A stretch of DNA of 64,000 bases from NCBI GenBank assembly GCA_016938395.1, contig JAFGUS010000078.1, forward strand, positions 19,014-83,013. Reading direction: 5' to 3'. This document shows, one piece after another, positions 1 to 9,600 of this stretch (positions are counted from its first letter, which is position 1; every line of letters starts with the position of its first letter). The notes below the pieces were generated by a model that searched no databases, was not told the origin of the DNA, and saw only the letters and a list, made by a program, of their open reading frames with translations. Source of the stretch: Coriobacteriia bacterium. Lineage in GTDB: Bacteria; Actinomycetota; Coriobacteriia; Anaerosomatales; Anaerosomataceae. A program made the translations under genes and the position numbers.

Positions 1-14
1 ATAGGAAGGGTCAT
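1..14 (-). CDS. Start of a downstream gene, possibly GTPase Der (cut by window edge)
   Basis: On the minus strand an ATG at 14 overlaps the TGA of the DUF512 gene as ATGA, so another gene starts here and leaves the window after four codons (Met-Thr-Leu-Pro). Der/EngA often follows a DUF512 radical SAM gene, and its N-terminus often has this kind of short lead before the G1 loop. Four residues cannot prove identity, so the name is an inference from gene order. Confidence 0.3.
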
Positions 15-1339
15 GTGTGAGCACGTCCTTGCACGTTTGAGAGAGCGGCTACGAGACTGCCTGCGTCGCTGCCCACCACGCGCACGTCGGCACCCGTGCG
101 TGCCGAGAGCTGCGCCGCCGGCACGTCATCGATGAGCAGCCCGTCGGAGTTTACTACAACGTCAGGGACGAGGTACGTGCACGCCGCGCCGTCATCGAGG
201 ATGGCAGCCACGATGTCGGCGCCTCCCAGGAGCCCGGTGACACTCACGTTTCCGCCGAACAGGACGTTCGCGACGGGGAGCACCCGGACTCCCCTTCGCG
301 AAGCGCTATCCAGCAGTCCGTGTCGGTCGAGAAGCGCGGAGAGCACCGGCGCGAAGAGCTCGCCGGTCACCAGGGAGATGCGGTCTTCGGACTCGGCAGG
401 CGGTGCCTCGGCCAACGCATCCGCAAACTCGTCGATGAAAGCCGTCGCCATGCCAATCCCGTTCTCAAACTGCGGAAAGTCGTCGTAGGCCGTGGCGGGC
501 GGAAGCGGCACTTCGGCCAGCAGGTAGAACTCGTCCGCAGCGTAGACCCATCCCACGCCGCGATCGGCCCGCATCCGCTCCTGCCAGCGCTGGAGCACTC
601 CCAGTACGGCACGGGCGCCCGCGGCATCGTAAGACGCGGTCCAGCGCCGCTGATGCCCCGTGAACCCCATCGGCACGCATCCCACCGACAGGATACCCGC
701 GCGCTTGGCGAGGTACGCGAGGGTCCTCTCGAGTACCCGACCATCGTTCACACCGGGAACGAGCACGATCTGCACGTGCACCTGGATGCCCGCGGCCAGC
801 AGTTCGTCGAGGGTGTGCAGTGCGTCGTCGTCAGAGGATGGACAGATCAGCCGCGCGCGCACATCGGGATCCGCGGCGTGTACCGAGACGTGCAGCGGCG
901 ACAGTCGCTGTGCGACGATCCGCGCGACGTCGGAGTCGTCGAGATTGGTGAGCGTCACGAAGTTGCCCGCCAGAAACGACAGGCGGTAGTCATCGTCACG
1001 CACATAGAGCGAGGGGCGCAGACCAGCGGGCAGTCCCCTCACGAAGCAGAAGACGCATGCGTTCTCGCACTCCCTGACGCCGTCAAACACGACATCTGTG
1101 AAGGTGACGCCGAGAGGCTCACCGGGTGTGCGGGTCACGCGGAGCGTCCGGTCCGCGCCCTCACGGCGGACCGACAGCGTGAACTCGGGTTCGTCGGTGT
1201 GCCACCACCAATCGATGACGTCGGTGAGCGGCCGCCCGTCAACCGCGGCGACGACGTCACCCGCACGCAGCCCTGCCCGCCCGGCCGCCCCCGGCGCTAC
1301 CGCAGCGACGGTGCCGCCTGCACCCGTCCCCTCACGCAT
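11..1339 (-). CDS. DUF512 family radical SAM protein with N-terminal PDZ-like domain
   Basis: A 442-residue protein. Residues 5-60 look like a PDZ domain (the APGAAGRAGLRAGDVV stretch). A radical SAM-type cysteine cluster follows at C91, C95 and C98 (CENACVFC), then the DUF512 C-terminal half with the PQFENGIGM motif. Proteins of this family are widespread in Firmicutes and Actinobacteria and are presumed [4Fe-4S]/SAM enzymes; the reaction is not established. The ATG at 1339 overlaps the end of ispH by 8 bases, so it is probably translated with ispH. The last codon runs into a downstream ATG. Family assignment is firm; function is unknown. Confidence 0.88.
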   Translation of the reverse strand: MREGTGAGGTVAAVAPGAAGRAGLRAGDVVAAVDGRPLTDVIDWWWHTDEPEFTLSVRREGADRTLRVTRTPGEPLGVTFTDVVFDGVRECENACVFCFVRGLPAGLRPSLYVRDDDYRLSFLAGNFVTLTNLDDSDVARIVAQRLSPLHVSVHAADPDVRARLICPSSDDDALHTLDELLAAGIQVHVQIVLVPGVNDGRVLERTLAYLAKRAGILSVGCVPMGFTGHQRRWTASYDAAGARAVLGVLQRWQERMRADRGVGWVYAADEFYLLAEVPLPPATAYDDFPQFENGIGMATAFIDEFADALAEAPPAESEDRISLVTGELFAPVLSALLDRHGLLDSASRRGVRVLPVANVLFGGNVSVTGLLGGADIVAAILDDGAACTYLVPDVVVNSDGLLIDDVPAAQLSARTGADVRVVGSDAGSLVAALSNVQGRAHT

Positions 1340-2171
1340 CGCCCGACATGGCTTCCACAGCCGCGATCACACCGCGGATCTGCTCGTCGGGTGTGGACGC
1401 CCCCGCGGTGATACCCACCACCTCGGCGCCCTCGAACCACGAGTCCTCCAGCTCGGCCGCGGTCTCCACATGGTGGGTGCGAGGGTTGCGCTCGGCGCAT
1501 ATCTCGGTCAGGCGCTTCGTGTTACCCGAGTTGTGGCCACCCACCACCACGATCACGTCCACACTGTTGGCGAGTTCAGCGGCAGCGGTCTGCCGCTGTG
1601 CCGTAGCGCTGCAGATGGTGTTGCAGACACGCAGCTCGGAGACGCGCGGCAGAAGGGCGCTCACGACCTCCCGGAGCAGTGCCGGCGGCTGTGTGGTCTG
1701 CACCACCACGCCCACACGGCGCCCGACGCGTTCCGGCAGATCCCCAGCGCGCTGAACGATGTGGGCCTGTCCGCCGGCATGCGCGAGAATGCCCTCCACC
1801 TCGGGGTGGTCCGACTCGCCGACGATGACCACGGCATACCCCGACGCATGCAAATCGGCAGCGCAGGTGTGCGCAGCACGCACAAAGGGGCATGTCGCGT
1901 CCACGACCGCCAGTCCGCGGGACTCGGCATCGGTGATGACCGCCGGATCCACGCCGTGCGAGCGGATGATCACCGTTCCGGTGGGGATCTCGTCCAAAGA
2001 CGAGGCCACACCTACCCCCTGCCTCTCAAGCGCGGCGACGGCCTGCGGGTTGTGGATGAGCGGGCCGAGTGAGGCCACCGGTTCCCCTGTGCCGGCCGCC
2101 TCGCCAGCAAGACGGAGCGCTCGCTCGACCCCGTAGCAGACGCCTGCGTGACGCGCCACCACCACACGCAT
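1332..2171 (-). CDS. ispH: 4-hydroxy-3-methylbut-2-enyl diphosphate reductase IspH
   Basis: Last enzyme of the MEP isoprenoid pathway; it reduces HMBPP to IPP and DMAPP with a [4Fe-4S] cluster. The 279-residue frame has the three cluster cysteines in their usual settings: C12 (HAGVCYGVE), C94 (DATCPFV) and C187 (NTICSATAQRQ). It also has the SHGV and HPEV histidine motifs. Two ATGs are possible. The one at 2177 overlaps the plsC stop as ATGA but sits only 2 bases after the AAGGAGG ribosome site. The one at 2171 lies 8 bases after it and gives the family's usual N-terminus, so 2171 is chosen. The gene lies between plsC and the DUF512 gene in one operon. Confidence 0.95.
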   Translation of the reverse strand: MRVVVARHAGVCYGVERALRLAGEAAGTGEPVASLGPLIHNPQAVAALERQGVGVASSLDEIPTGTVIIRSHGVDPAVITDAESRGLAVVDATCPFVRAAHTCAADLHASGYAVVIVGESDHPEVEGILAHAGGQAHIVQRAGDLPERVGRRVGVVVQTTQPPALLREVVSALLPRVSELRVCNTICSATAQRQTAAAELANSVDVIVVVGGHNSGNTKRLTEICAERNPRTHHVETAAELEDSWFEGAEVVGITAGASTPDEQIRGVIAAVEAMSGDA

Positions 2172-2173
2172 CG

Positions 2174-2809
2174 TCATCCCCTCCTTGCGCGGTCGAGCTC
2201 TTCGGCAATGCGCTCCATCACGACCGCCGTGAGCGCGGCCACGCGCTCTTTGCGACCGGCTCCGGGAGCGACTTCCGCGGGGATGATCGGCACGCCCATG
2301 TGGATCGACGTGCGTGCAAGACGCGGGAATCGCGCACCCCGGGGCCACACGCGATCTGTGCCGACGAACGCTACGGGCACGATCGGGGCATCGGCCCGAA
2401 GGGCGATGAACGCGGCGCCGCCATGCGCCTCGCCCAGTGCCTCAGCGTCGCCGGTGGCCCGGCTGCCTTCGGGGAACACGCCCACGAGCTCACCGCTCCG
2501 CAGGAGCTCTGTGGCGGTCGTGATAGCGGCGCGGTCGGGCTCGCCTCGGCGCACCGGGAAACCCCAGAGCCGCGGCAGGGCCCATCCGATGATCCGGCTC
2601 TCCCAAAGCTCCGCTTTGGCCATGAAGTGCACCGGACGCGGAGACGCGCACCACAGAAGGATCGGATCCATGTAGGAGACGTGGTTGCCCGCAAGCATCG
2701 CGCCGCCCGGCGGCAGGTGTTCGGCGCCGACGAGGCGCGTACGGAGCAGCAGGCGCAACAGGCGTCCGCCTGTTGCGCGAAGTACCCGCGCGAGTCGGTA
2801 GTGCTTCAC
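2174..2809 (-). CDS. plsC: 1-acyl-sn-glycerol-3-phosphate acyltransferase PlsC
   Basis: Second acylation of phospholipid synthesis, converting lysophosphatidate to phosphatidate at the membrane. The 211-residue protein has the acyltransferase HX4D block at H43-D48 (NHVSYMD) and the FPEGSR block around E114, which together form the catalytic and glycerol-phosphate sites. The start is a GTG at 2809 that overlaps the cmk stop as GTGA. The product is short, with one hydrophobic N-terminal stretch, as is usual for PlsC. The order cmk-plsC-ispH is common in Gram-positive genomes. Confidence 0.92.
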   Translation of the reverse strand: MKHYRLARVLRATGGRLLRLLLRTRLVGAEHLPPGGAMLAGNHVSYMDPILLWCASPRPVHFMAKAELWESRIIGWALPRLWGFPVRRGEPDRAAITTATELLRSGELVGVFPEGSRATGDAEALGEAHGGAAFIALRADAPIVPVAFVGTDRVWPRGARFPRLARTSIHMGVPIIPAEVAPGAGRKERVAALTAVVMERIAEELDRARRG

Positions 2810-3474
2810 CGGGCCGCCTCGAAACGCGCCACGATCGCATCGACGACCTGATTCACCGTGAGGCCCGTGGTATCAAGGAGCTCCGCGTCGTCCGCCTGGC
2901 CGAGCGGGCTGGCTTCACGCGTCGAGTCGAGGTGATCGCGGCGCTCGAGCCGGGCCTGAACCTCGTCCGTCTCCACCGCATGCCCCGCGTTCACGAGGTC
3001 GATCTGCCGGCGTCGCGCGCGCTCCTCAGCCGAGGCCGTGAGGAACACTTTCACCTCGGCAGCGGGGAACACCACGGTACCGATGTCGCGCCCCTCGACG
3101 ACGGTGTGCCGTGCGCTTGCGAGTGCGCGCTGCTGACGCACGAGTTCCCGACGCACCTCCGGGATGCTTGAAGCCGCGCTCACCGACGCGTCCACTTCAG
3201 GGAGGCGAACCGCCGTGGTGACGTCACGGCCTGCGATCCACACGGAGCTTGGCAGGCTCGCGCCCTCCTCGTACGTGAAGGTCACCGGATACCGCGCCGC
3301 GAGTCGGGCCACGCCGTCGGCATCGTCCGGCTGAAGTCCGCGTTCGAGCGCGAGCCACGTCACCGCACGGTACATCGCGCCGGTGTCGAGGTAGTGGATG
3401 CCGAGGCGTCGGGCGACCGCCTTGGCGACGGTCGACTTCCCGCTGGCCGCGGGCCCATCGATTGCGATGATCAC
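2806..3474 (-). CDS. cmk: Cytidylate kinase
   Basis: Phosphorylates CMP and dCMP to the diphosphates. The 222-residue protein opens with the P-loop GPAASGKST and the family stretch HYLDTGAMYRA. The ARRRQIDL and EGRDIGTVVFP segments of the nucleotide-binding and lid regions follow. The start is GTG at 3474, with a GGGAG ribosome site 7 bases upstream. The stop overlaps plsC by four bases. A 46-base gap separates it from aroA, with no clear terminator, so it is probably co-transcribed with the aromatic genes. Confidence 0.94.
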   Translation of the reverse strand: MIIAIDGPAASGKSTVAKAVARRLGIHYLDTGAMYRAVTWLALERGLQPDDADGVARLAARYPVTFTYEEGASLPSSVWIAGRDVTTAVRLPEVDASVSAASSIPEVRRELVRQQRALASARHTVVEGRDIGTVVFPAAEVKVFLTASAEERARRRQIDLVNAGHAVETDEVQARLERRDHLDSTREASPLGQADDAELLDTTGLTVNQVVDAIVARFEAAR

Positions 3475-3520
3475 GTGCGGACTCCCGGTGCGGTATCAGG
3501 CAAGGGCATTCTAGCACTCC

Positions 3521-4846
3521 CTACCCCCGCAAGACCGGCGCGCCGAGGGCGGACAGGTCCTCGCCGAAGCGCGGATAGGACACGTCGCACGCCTCGAATC
3601 CCTCGACGACCGTCTCTCCTTCGGCCACGAGCCCAGCCACGGTCCACATCATCGCCAGCCGATGGTCACCGAGCGACGGCACTCGGGTACCGCGAAGCGG
3701 TGTCGGGCCGGTCACCTCGAGCCAATCCTCCCCGGCCTCCACGTGGGCTCCGAGTGCCTCGAGTCCGGAGCGAACGGCCTCGAGGCGGTCGGACTCTTTC
3801 ACGCGTAGCTCGCCCACACCCTCGAAACGCGTCGTGCCGGATGCCTGCGTCGCAATGAGCGCGAGGATCGGGACCTCGTCGATGAGCGACGGAACCTCCT
3901 CGGGGGTCACCGTGGTGCCCGAAAGTGCCGGAGCGGCGCTCACCGTGAGCGTCGCGATGTCCTCTGCGCCCATCGACGTTGGTGCCGACCGCCTGATCCG
4001 GGCCCCCATGCGATCGAGAACCCGCAGGAACCCGATGCGCGTGGGGTTGAGCGAGACATCGCGCAGGACGATCTGGCTCCTGGGCACGATGGACGCGGCG
4101 ATGGAGAAGAATGCGGCCGATGACGGGTCCGCGGGAACGACGACCTCTGTCGCGTGAAGTCCGGCGGGGCCGTCCACCGACGCAGACAGGTCGGAGGCCT
4201 CAACCGTGACCGGAACCCCGAATGCAGGCAGCATGCGCTCGGTATGGTCGCGGCTGCGCGCCTGCTCGGTGACCGTGGTAGTCCCGACTGCTCGCAGCCC
4301 TGCAAGGAGCACCGCCGACTTCACCTGCGCGCTCGCCACCGGCGATGCGAAGCTCACGGCGCTCAGGCCGCCACCGTGTATGCGCACCGGCAGCGATCCC
4401 CCGGCACTGGTCTCGAACACTGCGCCCATCGTGGTGAGCGGATCGGTCACGCGTCGCATCGGTCGAGCCGAGAGGGACTCATCGCCACTGAGCGTGACGT
4501 CAACAGGCCAACCCGCGAGAATGCCCATCAGAAGCCGCACCGTCGTGCCCGAGTTGCCGCAGTCGATCGGCACGCCCGGCGAGACCGGTCCGCGCGATCC
4601 CCACCCGGTGACCTCAAGCTCGAGGCCCTCTGAGGCAACATCCACGACACGCACGCCGGCGCCGAGCGCAGCCACAGCGCCCATGGTGGAGCGGACGTCG
4701 GCGCTGTCGAGCACCCCACGCAGCCGGGACACACCCTCGGCCATAGCCGCGAAGAGCACCGCGCGGTGCGAGATGGACTTGTCCGACGGAACGCGAAGGG
4801 AACCGACAAGCGGGCTTCGGGCTGCGCGAACGCGGAGGTCCATCAC
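3521..4846 (-). CDS. aroA: 3-phosphoshikimate 1-carboxyvinyltransferase (EPSP synthase)
   Basis: Sixth shikimate-pathway step, joining shikimate 3-phosphate and PEP. The 441-residue protein has the signature lysine K23 in DKSISHRA, the GNSGTTVRLL block, RPMRR, and the C-terminal KESDR and GDHRLAMM motifs. The start is a GTG at 4846 directly followed by an ATG at 4843. The tyrA stop lies across both, so either could be used. Its position behind tyrA and aroF makes this an aromatic amino-acid cluster. Confidence 0.95.
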   Translation of the reverse strand: MMDLRVRAARSPLVGSLRVPSDKSISHRAVLFAAMAEGVSRLRGVLDSADVRSTMGAVAALGAGVRVVDVASEGLELEVTGWGSRGPVSPGVPIDCGNSGTTVRLLMGILAGWPVDVTLSGDESLSARPMRRVTDPLTTMGAVFETSAGGSLPVRIHGGGLSAVSFASPVASAQVKSAVLLAGLRAVGTTTVTEQARSRDHTERMLPAFGVPVTVEASDLSASVDGPAGLHATEVVVPADPSSAAFFSIAASIVPRSQIVLRDVSLNPTRIGFLRVLDRMGARIRRSAPTSMGAEDIATLTVSAAPALSGTTVTPEEVPSLIDEVPILALIATQASGTTRFEGVGELRVKESDRLEAVRSGLEALGAHVEAGEDWLEVTGPTPLRGTRVPSLGDHRLAMMWTVAGLVAEGETVVEGFEACDVSYPRFGEDLSALGAPVLRG

Positions 4847-5976
4847 TGCTCACCCGATCCCAGTGGCCGAAGCAGCGGCGAGAACCCGTGGGCCGCCAGG
4901 TCCTCGAGCAGACCATCGACGTCGCCCTCATCCGTGAGCACGAGCCGCAGGACCGCGCTGTCCTCGGACTGGTGGTCGATCTCGATGTCCTCGATGTTGC
5001 ACCCCGCGCGGCTCACGGCCGTCGTCACGATACCCACCACGCCCGGCCGATCGGTGACCGGCACCGACAACTCCACCAACTCTGCGGTAGCGGGCACCCA
5101 CTGTGCGGGCAACGCACGCCGCACCTCGGCCGGCCCGCTCAACCACGCACGGACCGCCGCGGCCTCTCCGCGCTCGACACGTCTGCGGAACTCGGCCAGT
5201 ACGCGTTCAAGATCGGAGAGGCCTGCGATCACGGCCGGGGCGTTGTCTAGGCAGATGCCGGTCCACAGCTCCGGGCTTCCCGCTGCGATGCGCGTCATGT
5301 CCTTGAAGCCGCCCGCCGCGAGACGCAGCAGGTCGGCTCCGGCGCGGTCGGCCCGCTCGCGGGCAAGCTCTACGAGCGCCGCAGCGGCGACGTGGGGCAC
5401 ATGACTTACCACGGCGACTGCCTCGTCGTGCGCTGCGGCGTCGACGGAGACCACGCGGGCGCCAAGCGAGGTCACGAATGCATGCACGCGCCGGTAGGCG
5501 GTCATGTCGGTTGAGGCCGACGGCGTGAGGATGTAATACCCGCCATCGAACAGCGTCGGTGTCGCAGCCACCACGCCGCTACGCTCGGACCCGGCCATCG
5601 GGTGTCCGCCCACGAAGTGATACGTAGCGCCCAGCGCCCCGGCGTGCTCGACGACCGCGCGCTTGGTGGACGCGACATCGGTGACGATGCCCGAGTAGCC
5701 TCGCTCGGCCAACTCGTCCAGCCAGGTGAGCGTCGCCGCCACCGGCGTGCCGAGCAGCACCAGATCCGTTGCATCCGGACCGAACCAGCCTGCCCCGGCT
5801 GCCTCCTCCGGGGTCACCGCCTCAGACGCAATTCCCGCGTTGAGCGCGAACGAGATCGACGCAGAGTCGGTGTCCACCGCGCGGATGGACATCCCGGGGT
5901 GCGCTCGGCGCGCGGCCAGCGCCACCGAGCCTCCCACGAGCCCCAGCCCGATCACGGTCAGGCCGCGTATCGTCAC
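4843..5976 (-). CDS. tyrA: Prephenate dehydrogenase with C-terminal ACT domain
   Basis: NAD(P)-dependent oxidative decarboxylation of prephenate to 4-hydroxyphenylpyruvate for tyrosine synthesis. The 377-residue protein starts with a Rossmann motif (GLGLVGGS). It has the [12 protein letters not shown] substrate block, then an ACT domain over about the last 75 residues ([10 protein letters not shown] onward), which in this family mediates tyrosine feedback inhibition. The open frame extends far upstream, but GTG at 5976 overlaps the aroF stop as GTGA and gives the family N-terminus. Confidence 0.93.
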   Translation of the reverse strand: MTIRGLTVIGLGLVGGSVALAARRAHPGMSIRAVDTDSASISFALNAGIASEAVTPEEAAGAGWFGPDATDLVLLGTPVAATLTWLDELAERGYSGIVTDVASTKRAVVEHAGALGATYHFVGGHPMAGSERSGVVAATPTLFDGGYYILTPSASTDMTAYRRVHAFVTSLGARVVSVDAAAHDEAVAVVSHVPHVAAAALVELARERADRAGADLLRLAAGGFKDMTRIAAGSPELWTGICLDNAPAVIAGLSDLERVLAEFRRRVERGEAAAVRAWLSGPAEVRRALPAQWVPATAELVELSVPVTDRPGVVGIVTTAVSRAGCNIEDIEIDHQSEDSAVLRLVLTDEGDVDGLLEDLAAHGFSPLLRPLGSGEQ

Positions 5977-6998
5977 GACACGGCCCCTGTGCTCTTGCCC
6001 TCGATGGCGATGCGCGGGCCGATGTCCTGCATGAGCGCCTCGAAGCCCTCGAAGGTGAGCGATTGCGGGCCATCTGATCGCGCCCGTTCCGGCTCGGGAT
6101 GGACCTCGATCATGACACCGTCCGCGCCAGCAGCAACCGCGGCGCGGGCCATTGGCGCGATCAAGTCGCGTCGACCCGTCGCGTGAGACGGGTCGACGAT
6201 GACAGGCAGATGCGTGAGCGTCTTGAGCGCCGCCACTGCGGCGAGATCGAGCGTGTTGCGGGTGTAGGTCTCGAACGTCCGGATGCCCCGCTCGCACAGG
6301 ATCACGTCGCGGTTGCCGCCCTTGAGAACGTACTCGGCGGCCGAGAGGAGTTCCTCGATCGTGGCCGAGAGCCCGCGCTTCAGAAGCACCGGCCTGTGCA
6401 TGGTGCCGAGCTCGTCGAGCAACATGAAGTTCTGCATGTTGCGCGCGCCAACCTGAAGCACATCGGCGTACTCGGCCACCATAGCGGCGTCGCGCACGTC
6501 GAGCACCTCGGTCACCACCGGGAGTCCGGTGGCATCGCCGGCCGCACGAAGCAGCCGGAGCCCCTCCACGCCCATCCCCTGGAAGGCGTACGGGCTGGAG
6601 CGGGGCTTGAACGCCCCTCCGCGCAGCATGGTGGCCCCGGCGGCCTTCACCGCCCGGGCTGTGGCGAGCATCTGCTCCTCCGACTCGATGGAGCAGGGCC
6701 CGGCGATCACGCCGAACGCTCCCCCACCGATGGCGGTCGCACCAACGCGCACCACCGTGTCGTCGGGCTGGAAGTCGCGGCTGACGAGCTTGAACGGTTT
6801 GAGCACGCGGATGACCTGCTCGACGCCGGCCAGACCCTCGAACTCGAGCGAGTAGATGACCTCGCGGTCACCGATGACGCCGATGATGGTCTTGATCTCT
6901 CCGCGCGACAGGTGCGCCTCGGCACCCGCCTCGGTGAGAAGATCGACCACGTGCTGGACGTCGTCTTGCGATGCGTGGTCACGCATGATAACGAGCAT
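5973..6998 (-). CDS. aroF: 3-deoxy-7-phosphoheptulonate synthase (DAHP synthase)
   Basis: First shikimate step, condensing PEP and erythrose 4-phosphate. The 341-residue protein has an N-terminal ferredoxin-like regulatory domain (about residues 1-75) before the TIM barrel. This is the Thermotoga/Bacillus-type architecture in which the N-domain gates feedback inhibition. Barrel motifs include [25 protein letters not shown] and DPSHATG. The ATG at 6998 follows an AAGGGGTGAGG ribosome site. A small 7-bp hairpin lies just upstream at 7016-7032. Confidence 0.94.
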   Translation of the reverse strand: MLVIMRDHASQDDVQHVVDLLTEAGAEAHLSRGEIKTIIGVIGDREVIYSLEFEGLAGVEQVIRVLKPFKLVSRDFQPDDTVVRVGATAIGGGAFGVIAGPCSIESEEQMLATARAVKAAGATMLRGGAFKPRSSPYAFQGMGVEGLRLLRAAGDATGLPVVTEVLDVRDAAMVAEYADVLQVGARNMQNFMLLDELGTMHRPVLLKRGLSATIEELLSAAEYVLKGGNRDVILCERGIRTFETYTRNTLDLAAVAALKTLTHLPVIVDPSHATGRRDLIAPMARAAVAAGADGVMIEVHPEPERARSDGPQSLTFEGFEALMQDIGPRIAIEGKSTGAVS

Positions 6999-7015
6999 GG
7001 CGCCTCACCCCTTCG

Positions 7016-7032
7016 GCACGCGTCTCGCGTGC
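7016..7032 (-). other. Small hairpin between hisC and aroF
   Basis: A perfect inverted repeat, GCACGCG-N3-CGCGTGC, lies just before the aroF ribosome site. It has no T tract and no leader-peptide frame is evident, so a role in attenuation or RNA processing is only a possibility. Confidence 0.3.
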
Positions 7033-7075
7033 TTGTGTGACGGTCTCTGGCGGCCGCCACGCGCCGACAGCGCGA

Positions 7076-8176
7076 CTATACGCTGCCGAGCCGGGCGATG
7101 ACCGCCTCGAATGCCTCGATCGTCCGGCGCATCTCCTCGGCGGAACCCACACTCACACGCAGGGCGGGCGCATTACCGAAGTCGCGGACGATGACCCCCT
7201 CCTCGAGGAGGGCCTGGAACACTTCGACCGGCCGCTCCGTCCTGAAGTAGACGAAGTTCGTCTCCGACGGCACCCAGTCGATGCCGAGCCGGTCGAAGCC
7301 CGAATAGAGATACGTCTTCTGTTCTTGGTTCTCTTTCCGACGGCGCTGAACCTCGGTTTCGTCGTCGAGAGAGACGAGTGCAGCCACTTGAGCGAGCGTA
7401 CTCACGTTGAACGGCTCGCGTACGCAGTCGATCGCGCGCACCACGGGCTCGGGGGCAAAACCGTACCCGACGCGCAGCCCGGCGAGTGAGTAAATCTTCG
7501 AGAACGTGCGCAGCACCACGAGTGGCCGCTGGCCGTCGAAGTAGTCGAGACCGTCAGGGTACGCCGGATCGGTGGCGAATTCGAAGTACGCTTCGTCGAG
7601 CACGAGCAAGACGTGATCGGGTAGTGCTTCGAAGAATCGCTCGAACGCGTCACGACCGACGATCGTGCCGGTCGGATTGTTCGGGTTGCACAGGAACACG
7701 ATCCTCGTGCGCTCGGTGACCGCCGCGAGCATCGCATCGAGGTCGTGCGTCTCATCTGAGGTAAGGGGCACCTTCACGTGTGTTGCGCCGAAGATGTTCG
7801 CGACCATCGGATAGACGACGAACGACGGCCACGCGTACACGATCTCGTCCCCCGGACGCAGTACCACCTGGCCGACGAGCCGCAACAGCTCGTTACTGCC
7901 GGAGCCCACGACGACACGTTCCACAGGAACACCGTGGCGCACGCCCAGCTTCTCCCGGAGCGCCTCAGAGGACCCCTCGGGGTAGCGATTGAGACAGCCG
8001 AGCTCGCCGCTTATGGCTGCAATGGCAGACGGGAACGGCCCCGCCGGGTGCTCGTTGCTCGAGAGCTTCACAATATCCGAGCGGCCGCAGCGCTCCTGGA
8101 CCTGGTCCTCGCGCAGGCCGGGAGGATACGGCGTCAGCGCGTGAAGCTCTTCCCGGATCAGGCGGTCCCAGTCCAC
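7076..8176 (-). CDS. hisC: Histidinol-phosphate aminotransferase (HisC family)
   Basis: PLP-dependent fold-type I aminotransferase, probably converting imidazole-acetol phosphate to histidinol phosphate. In organisms with this gene arrangement it may also transaminate aromatic keto acids. Motifs are KLSSNEHP near the start, NPNNPTG, DEAYFEF and the PLP lysine in FSKIYSLAGLRVG. An ATG at 8194 is possible, but GTG at 8176 has a GGGAGG ribosome site 7 bases upstream and gives a 366-residue product of normal length. Its place at the head of aroF-tyrA-aroA supports the broader aromatic role (inference). Confidence 0.9.
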   Translation of the reverse strand: MDWDRLIREELHALTPYPPGLREDQVQERCGRSDIVKLSSNEHPAGPFPSAIAAISGELGCLNRYPEGSSEALREKLGVRHGVPVERVVVGSGSNELLRLVGQVVLRPGDEIVYAWPSFVVYPMVANIFGATHVKVPLTSDETHDLDAMLAAVTERTRIVFLCNPNNPTGTIVGRDAFERFFEALPDHVLLVLDEAYFEFATDPAYPDGLDYFDGQRPLVVLRTFSKIYSLAGLRVGYGFAPEPVVRAIDCVREPFNVSTLAQVAALVSLDDETEVQRRRKENQEQKTYLYSGFDRLGIDWVPSETNFVYFRTERPVEVFQALLEEGVIVRDFGNAPALRVSVGSAEEMRRTIEAFEAVIARLGSV

Positions 8177-8266
8177 GGTGCGTCCTCCCAGCATCAGGGT
8201 TGAGGAGCATTCTCCCGCACGGGCCGACGCGGCGCAACACTCGGCCAACGCAGAGCCTCGCCCGTG

Positions 8267-8854
8267 TCACGCCGCGGCAGCGTCCAATCTGTCGAGTACC
8301 CACAAGCCGTCATGCGTCTGGAGCGTGGCCACGGCAGCGTTCGGGATATCGATGCGCCACACTTCCTCCACCGTGATGCCGAGCAGGGCCGCTAGCAGGT
8401 GGCGGAAGACGCCCCCATGGGTCACCACTACCGCGGGCGAGGGACCTACCGCCGCACGCCGCGCGGCGGCCCCGACCCGCGCATCGAATGCGCTCCCAAA
8501 CTCGCCACCTGGTGCCACCGGTCCGCCGGTGTAGTCCAGAGCGATCCCGCGGGCGGACATCTCGTCCCACGTGAGACCCTCGGCATCACCGAAGTCGATC
8601 TCCTTGAGGTCCTCGACGATCTCAAGAGGGGTTCCTTTGGGAGTGATGAAGCGCGCGGTCGTGAGTGCCCGGCCAAGCGGCGATGTGTACACGATCTGTG
8701 GCTCGTCTGCGGCGACCACCCGTGCGAGCGCAGTCATCTGTCGCCGTCCGAGCTCGGTGATCGGGGAATCAGACTGCCCGACGAGACGGCCCTGTACGTT
8801 GGCGAGCGTCTGGGGATGCCTCACGATCAGCAACTTGCGCTCCTTCGCGGTCAC
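8267..8854 (-). CDS. cobC: Histidine phosphatase family protein, probable alpha-ribazole phosphatase
   Basis: A 195-residue phosphoglycerate-mutase-like enzyme. It carries the catalytic R-H pair near the N-terminus (IVRHPQT, where the family more often has RHG), SPLGRALTTA for the second arginine, and VVVTHGG for the second histidine. Its position behind cobU, cobT and cobS suggests dephosphorylation of alpha-ribazole 5'-phosphate or cobalamin 5'-phosphate. Sequence alone cannot exclude another phosphomonoester. GTG at 8854 overlaps the cobS stop as GTGA and has a GGGAGGT ribosome site; a longer upstream extension is not plausible protein. Confidence 0.8.
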   Translation of the reverse strand: MTAKERKLLIVRHPQTLANVQGRLVGQSDSPITELGRRQMTALARVVAADEPQIVYTSPLGRALTTARFITPKGTPLEIVEDLKEIDFGDAEGLTWDEMSARGIALDYTGGPVAPGGEFGSAFDARVGAAARRAAVGPSPAVVVTHGGVFRHLLAALLGITVEEVWRIDIPNAAVATLQTHDGLWVLDRLDAAAA

Positions 8855-9600
8855 GCCGGACCTCCCACGAGCGCGCATGCGACGAGCACGGCGGTCTCGG
8901 TGAGCACAATAACGGCACCGAGCACGTCGCCCGTGATGCCTCCGAGTCGCCGGGCGAAAAGACCGGGCAACCCCAGTGCCACACCCACGCCACCGAACAC
9001 GATCGGTATACGACCGCCATCCGGCGGGAACGCGAGAAGGAGCGCCACCGCTGCAAACATCGCGAGCACAGCCCCTGGCGAGACCGTCTCCGCCAGGCGT
9101 GCGGCGAGTCCATCCTCTCGCGCCGGCCGACGGGCGAACAGCGCTGCCGCTGCCCCGAACCGTCCGATCACAGAGGCAGCACCAAAGCCCCACCATGAAC
9201 CGCTCTCGACGATCATGGCCACCGCGACGATCTGCATACCGAGCACCAGGACGAGGGCCACCACCCCGAAGGCCCCGATTGACGAGTCGCGCATCACGGC
9301 GAGACGCCGGTCGGCGTCGCCTCGAACCCCGATGCCGTCGGCGGTGTCCGCCAGGCCGTCGAGGTGCAAGAAGCCGGAAAGCAGCGCTAACGCGCTCACG
9401 ATCACCGTCGCGGTGAGGAGCGCGCCGAGGCCCTCGGAGACTCCGAGCGCACGTGCACCCGAAGCGATCGCCGCCGCCAGAGCGCCGAAGAGCCAGCCCA
9501 CCGCGGGCAGGTACCGCGCAGGACGCTCCCCCTCTCTCGCTCCCAACGGGAGGACCGTCAGGAGCCGCACTGCTGTAAGTAGGTCGGCGAGAGGGTTCAC
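8851..9600 (-). CDS. cobS: Adenosylcobinamide-GDP ribazoletransferase (cobalamin synthase)
   Basis: Integral membrane enzyme that joins AdoCbi-GDP to alpha-ribazole. The 249-residue protein opens with the family stretch LLTAVRLLTVLPL. It has the acidic motif GFLHLDGLADTADG and several Ala/Val/Leu-rich membrane segments. The GTG at 9600 overlaps the cobT stop as GTGA. Its partners CobU and CobT, encoded just upstream, make both substrates. Confidence 0.93.
   Translation of the reverse strand: MNPLADLLTAVRLLTVLPLGAREGERPARYLPAVGWLFGALAAAIASGARALGVSEGLGALLTATVIVSALALLSGFLHLDGLADTADGIGVRGDADRRLAVMRDSSIGAFGVVALVLVLGMQIVAVAMIVESGSWWGFGAASVIGRFGAAAALFARRPAREDGLAARLAETVSPGAVLAMFAAVALLLAFPPDGGRIPIVFGGVGVALGLPGLFARRLGGITGDVLGAVIVLTETAVLVACALVGGPA

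Noticed and set aside
2172..2348. N-terminal extension of IspH
   Set aside because: The added residues are Arg-rich and lie within plsC coding sequence; the internal ATG has the right ribosome site and family N-terminus.
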